In this document: positions 1 through 5,508 of the stretch, piece after piece
Numbering within the stretch: position 1 is the first letter of the stretch
How the letters are laid out: the number at the start of each line of letters is the position of its first letter
Assembly (NCBI GenBank): GCA_016218095.1
Contig: JACREV010000006.1
Coordinates: forward strand, 1-6,325
Reading direction: 5' to 3'
Length of the DNA: 6,325 nucleotides
From: Deltaproteobacteria bacterium
GTDB lineage: Bacteria > Desulfobacterota > GWC2-55-46
Position numbers and translations under genes: made by a program
The notes under the pieces: generated by a model
Seen by the model: the letters and a program-made list of their open reading frames with translations, nothing else
Database searches by the model: none
Told to the model about the DNA's origin: nothing

Positions 1-650
1 CCAATACCGTTACGAACCTCGGCACGGGGTCTTCGGCATCGTCAGACGTGAAGTTCTATCTCTCGACGGACGCGGCCTACGACGCGGCAGACACGTATCT
101 CGGATCGAGGTCGCTCTCGAGCATCTCCGCTTCCGGGACCTCGAGCGCGAACACGTCCGTGAAGATACCGGTCGCGACAACCGCCGGGACATACTACATA
201 GTCGCTGTAGCGGACGCGATGGGGTCGAACCCGGAATCCGACGAGACGAACAACACGGCCTCTACCGGCGCGGTATCCGTCTCATACGGGATCGACCTGA
301 CGGTCGCCTCAATAAGCGCCCCTGCGTCAGCCGCGGCCGGGGCGTATGTCACGGTCGCGAATACCGTTACGAACCTCGGCGTCGGGACCTCGGCCTCGTC
401 GGACATAAAGTTCTATCTCTCGACGGATGCGGCCTTTGACTCCGGGGACACATATATGGGATCGAGGACGTTGTCGAGCATCTCCGGCTCCGGCTCATCG
501 GTCGCAAATACCTCGGTGAGGATACCTTCCACTACCGCCGGGGGCGTGTATTACATCATAGGCGCAGCCGACGCGTCCGCGACGAACCCCGAGAGCGACG
601 AGACGAATAACACAGGGTCCACCGGGCAGATAAGCGTGAGCGGGCTTTAG
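1..650 (+). CDS. CARDB-domain repeat protein, C-terminal part (5' end outside window)
   Basis: The frame is open from base 3 to a TAG at 648-650, giving 215 visible residues; the true start lies upstream of the window. Seen: two tandem units with a 119-residue period, each carrying NTVTNLG, a KFYLSTDAA strand, a GSR.LSSIS segment and a terminal NPESDETNNT motif. Each domain opens with a DLTVASISAP-like strand. Known: this pattern is that of CARDB domains, beta-sandwich (Ig-like) modules of bacterial surface or secreted proteins, where the D.TNN motif closes the domain. The protein stops right after the last domain (ISVSGL), with no sorting signal or transmembrane segment, so anchoring must lie in the missing N-terminal part or the protein is secreted. 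Adhesion or scaffold role is inference. The domain type is fairly sure; the full-length product is unknown. A GTG at 48 is internal and not a start. Confidence 0.82.
   Translation, partial: NTVTNLGTGSSASSDVKFYLSTDAAYDAADTYLGSRSLSSISASGTSSANTSVKIPVATTAGTYYIVAVADAMGSNPESDETNNTASTGAVSVSYGIDLTVASISAPASAAAGAYVTVANTVTNLGVGTSASSDIKFYLSTDAAFDSGDTYMGSRTLSSISGSGSSVANTSVRIPSTTAGGVYYIIGAADASATNPESDETNNTGSTGQISVSGL
3..650 (+). repeat. Tandem 357-bp direct repeat encoding CARDB units
   Basis: The unit starting at base 3 and the unit starting at base 360 are direct repeats in the same reading frame (357 bp = 119 codons); the second is cut to 291 bp by the stop codon. DNA identity is high at several blocks, for example the shared aataccgttacgaacctcgg at 3 and 360 and aagttctatctctcgacgga at 51 and 408. 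Such similarity at silent positions suggests recent duplication or ongoing exchange between units. Confidence 0.85.
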
Positions 651-668
651 GGTGGCGGCTTTCTCCAG

Positions 669-712
669 GCGATAGCGAGCGTCAGTACAATGTTACTGAC
701 GCTCGCTATCGC
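669..712. terminator. Perfect 19-bp inverted repeat between convergent genes
   Basis: The arms gcgatagcgagcgtcagta (669-687) and its exact reverse complement (694-712) are separated by a 6-nt loop, caatgt. It sits 18 bp after the CARDB gene stop and 16 bp after the cytochrome stop, so it is placed to end both convergent transcripts. Neither side is followed by a run of T, so it is not a classical intrinsic terminator. It may instead act with Rho, as a 3' stabilising stem, or be a dispersed palindromic repeat. Confidence 0.6.
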
Positions 713-728
713 ATGAGTGTTCTGCTCA

Positions 729-1688
729 TTACTTTTCGTGACAGGTCCTGCAAATCCCGCTTCCGGTATTTCCGCCGATCCTTCTCAAAAAGTTTCCGTC
801 AGAGCAGTCCTCGCCTGCCGTACAGTAGGTGATGAGGCCCCCTTCATCGTTCCATGTAGGCTCTGCCTCGTCCCAGCTTAGGTTCCTGAAGTGCGGGTCG
901 TGGCATGAGGAGCACTCGACCTTTCCGTTCCTGAGGAGATTCGATATGGTGGCTGTATCGGAAATGAAACCCTTTACCGCCCAGCGGTTCTGGGCCAGAT
1001 TGCCGCTGAATGCCGTGCTGGCGGATGAGGCCAGTTCGCTGGTAAGGTCTATTGCATTGATCGTGGTATTCGTGGGCCTCAAGCCCGCCCTGTCCGGAAT
1101 GTAATCTACGGATACGGGGTGGTCATTCCTTAAATCCAGCCCGAGATTGAGCCTGGTCGCCGGGTTTTCCGACCAGCCCAATGTGTCTGTGTGGCATGCG
1201 GCGCATATTGTGCTTCCAAAATGAGAAAAGATGAGAGGCTCTACTTGTCCCGGCATCCACCAACGATTGGTGCCGTACGGAGTCCATCCCTTCCCAGGGG
1301 TGTTCAGGAGGTCGTCCCATGATGTCACCCCGTCATGGCAGCTCAGGCAGGCAAGCGTCGAGCCCCCTATGCCGACGTTGGCTATCGAGGAGCCGCCCAG
1401 GGTCTCTCCGTACGCGGTGAATGACGTCGGGGCCGAGGTGTTCCTGTTCCACAGGGGGCTCAGGTTATTGGAGGTGTTTGAAAAATGCGGGGTGTGGCAG
1501 AAGACGCATACCTCTGTCGTGGCATCCGTGGTTATGACCCTGCCCATGGAGCCCATGTTGTGCCTCGAGTTGGCAATGCCGCTCGCGGCAAGGCCCGCCG
1601 GATAGTCGTTGACGCTCGCCGCCTGAGATGATGCGCAAAAAAACGCTGTTGCTGAGACCGCAAAGAGGCTATAAAGCATTTTTTTCAT
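729..1688 (-). CDS. Exported pentahaem c-type cytochrome (CxxCH family)
   Basis: A 319-residue protein. Residues 1-23 form a Sec signal peptide (MKKMLYSLF..., cleavage likely after SSQA). Five CXXCH haem-attachment motifs are visible: CVFCH at 61-65, CLSCH at 114-118, CAACH at 162-166, CSSCH at 259-263 and CRTCH at 313-317. Further histidines in SRHNMGS (43), FSHFG (156), NDHPVS (190), CHTPH (68) and CHDPH (266) could be distal ligands. The CHTPH/CHDPH and DHPV signatures fit the paired-CXXCH multihaem cytochromes common in metal-reducing and sulphur-cycle bacteria. The role is periplasmic or outer-surface electron transfer; the partner is unknown. C289 and C295 may form a disulphide. GAGG lies 5 nt before the ATG at 1688. 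The gene stands alone, converging on the CARDB gene, and is preceded by a long structured leader. Haem-protein identity is near certain; redox partner and exact family are not. Confidence 0.93.
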   Translation of the reverse strand: MKKMLYSLFAVSATAFFCASSQAASVNDYPAGLAASGIANSRHNMGSMGRVITTDATTEVCVFCHTPHFSNTSNNLSPLWNRNTSAPTSFTAYGETLGGSSIANVGIGGSTLACLSCHDGVTSWDDLLNTPGKGWTPYGTNRWWMPGQVEPLIFSHFGSTICAACHTDTLGWSENPATRLNLGLDLRNDHPVSVDYIPDRAGLRPTNTTINAIDLTSELASSASTAFSGNLAQNRWAVKGFISDTATISNLLRNGKVECSSCHDPHFRNLSWDEAEPTWNDEGGLITYCTAGEDCSDGNFLRRIGGNTGSGICRTCHEK

Positions 1689-1760
1689 ATAGACCTCGCA
1701 TGAAAAGATTTTTTATTCAATAAAGGCAACGCAACCTCAAGACTTAACCTTGACTGAACG

Positions 1761-1795
1761 TGGCGCCCATCGCCAAACGCGGCATCCCATAGCCG
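1761..1795 (-). promoter_or_regulatory. Paired AUGG-loop hairpins in the cytochrome 5' leader
   Basis: Read on the minus strand, 1795-1780 folds as CGGC-TATGGGAT-GCCG and 1775-1761 as TGGCG-ATGGG-CGCCA. A third hairpin of the same design, TGGC-TATGGAT-GCCA, lies upstream at 1925-1911. The first and third share GGCTATGG.ATGCC but differ at the closing pair (C-G versus T-A), which preserves pairing. A purine-rich AUGG(G)A loop resembles CsrA/RsmA-type sites (A.GGA in a loop) and the AYGGAY-loop RNAs; that link is inference. No known riboswitch class could be assigned. Confidence 0.4.
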
Positions 1796-1886
1796 AAAGG
1801 CGGCAAACATCACCGGGGTCTCTTTTGGCCCGCCATGAGCCACAGGCATTTTGGGAATGAAGTCAGGTCCTTTGTTTTTTAAAACC

Positions 1887-1916
1887 AAAAAAAAATGCCA
1901 CTTATAAAAGTGGCAT
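1887..1916 (-). terminator. Intrinsic terminator inside the cytochrome leader
   Basis: On the minus strand a 9-bp perfect stem, ATGCCACTT / AAGTGGCAT with loop TTAT, is followed directly by eight T residues. It lies about 70 nt downstream of the predicted transcription start and about 200 nt before the cytochrome ATG. It would therefore either end a short RNA or act as an attenuator of the cytochrome. Its 5' arm overlaps the GCCA arm of the TATGGAT hairpin (1911-1925), so the two folds exclude each other. Confidence 0.75.
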
Positions 1917-1924
1917 CCATAGCC

Positions 1925-1961
1925 AGACCCTATCAGGCCGCCCTGACCTTGAGGTCTTTTT
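1925..1961 (+). terminator. Terminator-like hairpin on the plus strand
   Basis: Plus-strand AGACC (1925-1929) pairs with GGTCT (1953-1957), enclosing TCAGG-ccgc-CCTGA (1933-1946), and is followed by T residues to 1961. An alternative fold pairs GACC (1945-1948) with GGTC (1953-1956) around TTGA. It would stop rightward antisense transcription from the cytochrome leader; no plus-strand transcript feeding it is evident. Confidence 0.4.
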
Positions 1962-1993
1962 AAGTAATGTTTTTAATTTTAATAATTTTAATC

Positions 1994-2022
1994 ATTATTA
2001 ATTGAATATTAATATTTGTCAA
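1994..2022 (-). promoter_or_regulatory. Sigma70-type promoter driving the leader RNA and cytochrome
   Basis: On the minus strand a perfect TTGACA (2022-2017) is followed, after 17 nt, by AATAAT (1999-1994), which matches five of six -10 bases. It lies in a strongly AT-rich block that could act as an UP element. Predicted start near 1987, about 300 nt upstream of the cytochrome ATG. Confidence 0.65.
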
Positions 2023-2042
2023 TACAAAAATAATGGAATGAT

Positions 2043-2051
2043 TGATATAAT
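2043..2051 (+). promoter_or_regulatory. Extended -10 promoter candidate, rightward
   Basis: The sequence TGATATAAT is a perfect extended -10 element (TGnTATAAT) on the plus strand, with no good -35 at the usual distance. It would start transcripts near 2058, running towards the 34-codon frame at 2142 and the tRNA terminator region. In AT-rich DNA such matches can arise by chance. Confidence 0.35.
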
Positions 2052-2141
2052 GGTTATAAACCTTACGTTAGAGATTATTTTGATGTAAAAAACTTTTCTA
2101 AACCTTAAAATTTTTTCAAGCTGCACTCACACAAGACGAGA

Positions 2142-2246
2142 ATGCCCGGCGATGCCAATTTTTCTGTCGAGAGTCTGAGGGATGCGGTGGCGGCGCTCGT
2201 TCAAAAGCGGTTGCAATGCGGTGACATGGAAAAGAAAAAGGGTTAG
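2142..2246 (+). other. 34-codon open frame, possible small protein or gene remnant
   Basis: ATG at 2142 to TAG at 2244-2246; the frame is open back to a TAA at 2106-2108. The predicted peptide begins MPGDANFSVES and continues with an amphipathic segment, LRDAVAALVQKRLQ, then a lysine-rich tail. The GC-rich patch contrasts sharply with the AT-rich DNA on its left and looks codon-like. There is no good Shine-Dalgarno site, and the last codons run into the terminator stem of the tRNA. It could be the 3' remnant of a decayed gene. I recognise no family. Confidence 0.22.
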
Positions 2247-2268
2247 GCTATAAATAGCCTAACCCTTT
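2231..2268 (-). terminator. Intrinsic terminator of tRNA-Glu
   Basis: A 14-bp perfect stem, AAAGGGTTAGGCTA / TAGCCTAACCCTTT (2237-2250 with 2255-2268), has a 4-nt loop and is followed on the minus strand by TTCTTTT. It begins 8 nt after the tRNA CCA end. On the plus strand the same stem is followed by GATTTT and could also stop rightward transcripts weakly. Confidence 0.85.
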
Positions 2269-2276
2269 GATTTTAC

Positions 2277-2352
2277 TGGCGGTCCTACCGGGATTCGAAC
2301 CCGGGTTTCAGCCTTGAGAGGGCCACGTCCTAGGCCTCTAGACGATAGGACC
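2277..2352 (-). tRNA. tRNA-Glu (anticodon CTC), CCA encoded
   Basis: Minus-strand cloverleaf of 73 nt plus CCA. Acceptor arm GGTCCTA/TAGGACC with discriminator G; D arm GTCT..GGAC with the loop AGAGGCCTA; anticodon arm TGGCC-CTCTCAA-GGCTG (two wobble pairs), anticodon CTC reading GAG; variable AAAC; T arm CCGGG-TTCGAAT-CCCGG. The D-loop and overall form match bacterial tRNA-Glu. CTC is the less common glutamate anticodon, a supplement to TTC; GAG codons are frequent in the neighbouring genes. It has its own promoter and terminator, though read-through from the upstream operon is possible. Confidence 0.96.
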
Positions 2353-2368
2353 GAAAATTAACTTTAGA

Positions 2369-2398
2369 AAGATAACCTATGACGAGAGCGGTTGTCAA
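2369..2398 (-). promoter_or_regulatory. Promoter of tRNA-Glu
   Basis: Minus-strand TTGACA (2398-2393) lies 18 nt before TATCTT (2374-2369), which matches four of six -10 bases. The predicted start is about 10 nt before the tRNA 5' end at 2352. Confidence 0.5.
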
Positions 2399-2426
2399 CT
2401 GGAAATAGGCTCTGCCGAGCGAAAAT

Positions 2427-3338
2427 TTACTCTGAGGCCGACTTTATCGCCTTTATGATGATCTCGGTAGAGGCCTTGAGCTTCTCTATAGCCTTCCCTT
2501 TCTCGCCCTTCTCCAGAGCCGCGGCGGCCTCGTCCTTCAAGGCCATGCCGTCGTTTAAAAGGCGCGAGGGCTCTACTTTGTCCTCGGTCACGACCTGGGT
2601 GGCGAAGTATATATACGAGTTGTTCTTCTTGAGCTCGTAGGCGAGCAGGGCCGCCTCATCGGTAACGGACGGTTTCGGGAAGGTGATGATGTCGTTCTGC
2701 GACCTCTTTATCTCCTTTACCGCGGCGGTTGAGAGCCTGTAGGCCCTGTTGAGGTCGTCGAGTGCGCCGTCCATAAGCCCTGCGGCGAGGTTCTTCTTCG
2801 CGGAGACATAAAGCGCCTTCGTCTCCTTGAGCTTTTCGTTAGCGCCGGCGTTGGCGTTCTGGGCAAGGAGCCTCTCTGCGGTCCTTATGAATATCTCGAC
2901 CTCGTCCATGGACTTCCTTATCTGCGCCTCTTTTCTCTCTATCTCGTGCTTCTCCCTTAAGACCAGCTCCTCCTCTATGACGGAGTCCCTGATCGTAGCG
3001 TCCTTCTGGTTTTTCGAGAGTATGATCGCGCTTACGGCGAGGTGGGTTGATTCGGATATATCCTCGAGAGCGAACTCGTACTCGCCTTTCCTGTAGTGCT
3101 CCATGCCTTCCTCTGAGGCCTTCTCCGCCATCCTGAGGAAAGAGGCCGCCTCCTTGCTGTTCCCGTCCGTTATTATCTGCCCGGCGGCCTTGAGGAACGC
3201 CTTGTTAGTCTTCATCCTGTGCTCCAGAGTCTTTACTGTCTGGGCTTTGGCCTGGCCGTTCTCCTCGGCCGACGACGGAGCCGGGGACCATGCAAGCGAG
3301 ATCGTGACAGCGAGAATGAGCGCGAGAACCCTGAACAT
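2427..3338 (-). CDS. Exported all-helical protein with three ~62-residue repeats, unknown function
   Basis: The ATG at 3338 is preferred because AAGGAGG lies 5 nt before it; an in-frame ATG at 3353 sits upstream of that ribosome site. The product is 303 residues. Residues 1-24 are a Sec signal peptide ending SSA. The rest is highly charged and predicted helical, with a coiled-coil-like stretch near 115-150 (REKHEIERKEAQIRK). Three internal units align at about 48-109, 150-212 and 242-303. Each starts F/Y-(I/L).xA..(I/L/V)(I/L/V), continues with a second helix, then G(E/D/L)...A(L/I)(E/D)(D/K)(I/L)..(S/A), and ends in a (V/I)..I helix, reminiscent of TPR-like helical hairpins. I recognise no family. 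It follows the M1 peptidase by 34 bp, so co-expression and a periplasmic partner or scaffold role are inferred. No strong terminator follows it. Confidence 0.8.
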   Translation of the reverse strand: MFRVLALILAVTISLAWSPAPSSAEENGQAKAQTVKTLEHRMKTNKAFLKAAGQIITDGNSKEAASFLRMAEKASEEGMEHYRKGEYEFALEDISESTHLAVSAIILSKNQKDATIRDSVIEEELVLREKHEIERKEAQIRKSMDEVEIFIRTAERLLAQNANAGANEKLKETKALYVSAKKNLAAGLMDGALDDLNRAYRLSTAAVKEIKRSQNDIITFPKPSVTDEAALLAYELKKNNSYIYFATQVVTEDKVEPSRLLNDGMALKDEAAAALEKGEKGKAIEKLKASTEIIIKAIKSASE

Positions 3339-3343
3339 TGCTC

Positions 3344-3350
3344 CCTCCTT
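3344..3350 (-). promoter_or_regulatory. Strong ribosome binding site deciding the start at 3338
   Basis: Minus-strand AAGGAGG is followed by GAGCA and then ATG. The upstream ATG at 3351-3353 overlaps this site directly and has no Shine-Dalgarno of its own, which argues against the longer 308-residue reading. Confidence 0.8.
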
Positions 3351-3372
3351 CATGCTACAGAATTAAAAAAAC

Positions 3373-5475
3373 CTATCCGCCGAATTCGAACCTCAAGGCG
3401 CGTACCACCTCGAAGACGCCCTTCTCGACGCCGCCGTCGGCCCTGAATAAGAGCCAGCTCGATTCGGAAAAGTACCTCATCCTCTTCGCCGCCTCGAGCG
3501 CCGTCTCCTTACCGCCGTCCGCTATGAAGAAGCATATCACCTTTGAGGGTATGTGGGGGTTGCGTGTCGAGAGGACGAGGACCGCCCCTTTCCTCGGAAA
3601 ACTCTTGCCCCCTATGCGGAACTCATCTTCAGCAACGGACGCGTGCTTCGCGAGGTACTGTCCCGTGAGCCACATCATCGAGTTCTCGCCCGGGCCGCCG
3701 AGCACGAGGACGGAGGCCGAGGCGAGGAAGTCCTTAACGCCTATCTCCGCGTCCGAGGTCGTCTCGAGCCCGTAGTCCTTTGAAAGGAGGCCCGCTACAG
3801 GCGTGTACTTTTCGTTCGGCTTATTTCTGTTCGGGAGCACCATCACGCTCGCCTTGTCGCCGAGGAGCGTCGCAATGGAGGGCGGGACCTCCTCGTCCTT
3901 CAATATCCTGAAGGTCTGATACTCGGGGTCTATTTCGAATGAGGCGGGGGCGGAGGCGAGGTCGAACGAGACCTCGGTCCTTTCATCTCTTACCCGTATA
4001 TTCCTCCAGACATCCCCCTCTTCAGTCTTTATGAGCACCGGGAGGTCCAGGATGTAAGGCTCTCCAGCCTGCACTACCGTGAACTTAAGGATATGGAGCG
4101 CGCCCTTTTTCTCCCTTGCCGCGCCTTCAATCGATAGTCTCGGGCCGCCGGCCCTTTTGAGCCACTCGTCGAAGAACCAGCCGAGGTCCTCGCCCGAGGC
4201 CTTCTCGAAGCTCTCCCTTATGTCGGTCCATGACGCGCTCCTCCCGGCGTTTGACGAATAGAACCCCCGGAGGCCCTTCCCGAAGGCCTCTTCCCCGAGG
4301 AGCTCTTCCAGCATGTTGAAGACCATAACGCCCTTGTTGTAGCCTACGGCCCTCGACGCCGTCGTCGTAGAGTCCTGGAAGTCCTTCAATGCTATATTCG
4401 AGCCTTCGGCGAAGTTCTTGTACGCCCGGAGCTTTTTGAGCCTGAAGTCGACGGCGGCCTTTTCACCCTTCCTCCTCTCATATAGATAATCGGCGGTGTA
4501 GGTGGTAAGGGCCTCGACCCAGTTGCCGACTGATGAGTCGATGAATACGGAATTCCCCCACCAGTTGTGGGCGATCTCGTGGCCGAGGGAGGTGTCAGGT
4601 ATGAAGGGGAGCCTTATTACCGACGAGCCCATGAGCGTGAACGACGGCATCCCGTAGCCTGTCGGGAGGAAGCTCTCGACTACGGCGAATTTTTTATACG
4701 GGTAAGGGCCGATGAGCGAGCCGTAGAGGTCGAGGTATTCCTTTGTCTTATCCATGTAGGTCTTCGAGAGGGCGTCGTCTCTTTTGAAGAAGAAGGTGTA
4801 TATGTCTATCCCTTTGTACCTCTCTCCTGTGACGGCGTATTTCGCGGCGACGAGGTCCGCGCCGTCGAGCGCTTCGGTCGAACTCCATATCTCCACGGCC
4901 CGCCCGTTCTCTTCGTCCGCATTTACGAGGTCGCCTTCGGAGACGGACCGGAAGCCATTGGGGAGCGAGACCTTCAACGTAAAGGGGGCGAGCCCGTCGT
5001 CTTCCTGCGGGTACCAGAGGGACGATGACGGGAGGAAGACGCCTTCTTCCCCGATTACTCCGTCGTCGAGGTAGGCCACCCCGCGTTTGACCTTTTCAAA
5101 AGCCTCGGTTGTGGACTCGAACCCTCCCTCAAAGGCGATGTCGAGCTTTGTATTCTCTCCTGCGCTCACCTTTACCGTTATCGCGTGGGCCTTCTCGTTA
5201 GGGACCTTCGCAGTATCGAACTTGACGGGCCTTCCCATGTGCTCGATCTGAAGGACCTTCGAGCCTTCCCTGATATAGAGCTTTAGCTCCGCGGTCCCGG
5301 GCTTTAGCGTCACGGTGTCGGTGCCTGCGACTTTGCGTCCGGGTATATCGACCGTTACGTCGATGTGGTGAGAGGCGACTCCGCCGCCCCGGGTTCCGCC
5401 GCCGGCGTGCGAGAAGGGGACCGCAACCATAAGGAAAATGAAAAGAAACGCAAAGGTTTTTAAGAGGATAGCCAT
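3373..5475 (-). CDS. Exported M1-family (gluzincin) zinc metallopeptidase
   Basis: 700 residues. Residues 1-24 are a Sec signal peptide (hydrophobic LLKTFAFLFIFLMVAVPF, cleavage near SHA). About 30-215 is the N-terminal beta domain; 216-440 the thermolysin-like catalytic domain; 440-525 a beta region ending in DPEYQTFRIL; 530-700 an extra alpha/beta C-terminal domain. Zinc site HEIAH at 299-303 (His299, His303, catalytic Glu300) with third ligand Glu321 in GNWVEALTTY; NWWGN follows the zinc helix. Tyr379 in GYNKG fits the transition-state tyrosine. The exopeptidase GxMEN motif is replaced by GYGMPSF (273-279), so free N-terminus recognition is doubtful. Known M1 enzymes cleave N-terminal residues; the substrate here is unknown, probably periplasmic. 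The start has no clear Shine-Dalgarno, but an in-frame TAG lies 36 nt upstream and no other start intervenes. It sits between a membrane protein (33 bp upstream) and a helical protein (34 bp downstream). Confidence 0.9.
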   Translation of the reverse strand: MAILLKTFAFLFIFLMVAVPFSHAGGGTRGGGVASHHIDVTVDIPGRKVAGTDTVTLKPGTAELKLYIREGSKVLQIEHMGRPVKFDTAKVPNEKAHAITVKVSAGENTKLDIAFEGGFESTTEAFEKVKRGVAYLDDGVIGEEGVFLPSSSLWYPQEDDGLAPFTLKVSLPNGFRSVSEGDLVNADEENGRAVEIWSSTEALDGADLVAAKYAVTGERYKGIDIYTFFFKRDDALSKTYMDKTKEYLDLYGSLIGPYPYKKFAVVESFLPTGYGMPSFTLMGSSVIRLPFIPDTSLGHEIAHNWWGNSVFIDSSVGNWVEALTTYTADYLYERRKGEKAAVDFRLKKLRAYKNFAEGSNIALKDFQDSTTTASRAVGYNKGVMVFNMLEELLGEEAFGKGLRGFYSSNAGRSASWTDIRESFEKASGEDLGWFFDEWLKRAGGPRLSIEGAAREKKGALHILKFTVVQAGEPYILDLPVLIKTEEGDVWRNIRVRDERTEVSFDLASAPASFEIDPEYQTFRILKDEEVPPSIATLLGDKASVMVLPNRNKPNEKYTPVAGLLSKDYGLETTSDAEIGVKDFLASASVLVLGGPGENSMMWLTGQYLAKHASVAEDEFRIGGKSFPRKGAVLVLSTRNPHIPSKVICFFIADGGKETALEAAKRMRYFSESSWLLFRADGGVEKGVFEVVRALRFEFGG

Positions 5476-5508
5476 CGGTAGAAGTCTATCACAAGAAAAC
5501 GCAGAGGT

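Larger units (their letters stand above)
1887..1987 (-). ncRNA. Candidate ~100-nt small RNA or attenuator leader
   Basis: Bounded by a strong promoter match (start of transcription predicted near 1987) and the intrinsic terminator at 1887-1916. Its body can form an outer stem AGACC/GGTCT (1957-1953 with 1929-1925) enclosing TCAGG-gcgg-CCTGA (1946-1933), followed by the TGGC-TATGGAT-GCCA hairpin that competes with the terminator. This is the layout of a premature-termination switch, but no known riboswitch consensus was recognised. It could equally be a free-standing small RNA. The boundaries are predictions. Confidence 0.4.
1689..2276. other. Gene-poor interval rich in promoters and RNA structure
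   Basis: A 588-bp stretch between the cytochrome start and tRNA-Glu with no confident protein gene. It consists of a GC-rich structured leader (1689-1925), two terminator-like hairpins on opposite strands (1887-1961), a very AT-rich block (about 1960-2120) holding divergent promoter elements, and a GC-rich patch (2120-2246) containing a 34-codon open frame. Each element is listed separately. Confidence 0.8.

Noticed and set aside
1755..1795. GGCGATGGGCGCC on the minus strand, similar to the start of a fluoride riboswitch
   Set aside because: The rest of the consensus and the pseudoknot partner are missing, and the gene downstream is a cytochrome, not a fluoride exporter or channel.
1740..1870. 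Plus-strand stretch (GAAAGGCGGCAAACATCACC, then GGGGTCTC) resembling the second half of the class I c-di-GMP riboswitch
   Set aside because: The first conserved half and the distal receptor loop are absent, and it points away from the cytochrome with no plus-strand gene to control. The match is too partial.
2277..2352. Attachment site of an integrated element at the tRNA-Glu 3' end
   Set aside because: No second copy of the tRNA 3' end and no integrase gene are visible in the window.
2400..2426. GCTC-GGCA-GAGC hairpin after the helical-protein gene as operon terminator
   Set aside because: Only four base pairs and no T-run; too weak to call. Read-through into the tRNA cannot be excluded.
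3339..3353. Upstream ATG at 3353 as start of the helical protein
   Set aside because: It precedes the strong AAGGAGG, which is ideally spaced for the ATG at 3338, and the shorter form gives a cleaner signal peptide.
3338..5028. Several plus-strand open frames opposite the M1 peptidase and helical protein, and similar ones opposite the cytochrome
   Set aside because: They are antisense shadows in GC-rich coding DNA with low-complexity or Arg/Pro-rich translations and no ribosome sites or motifs.
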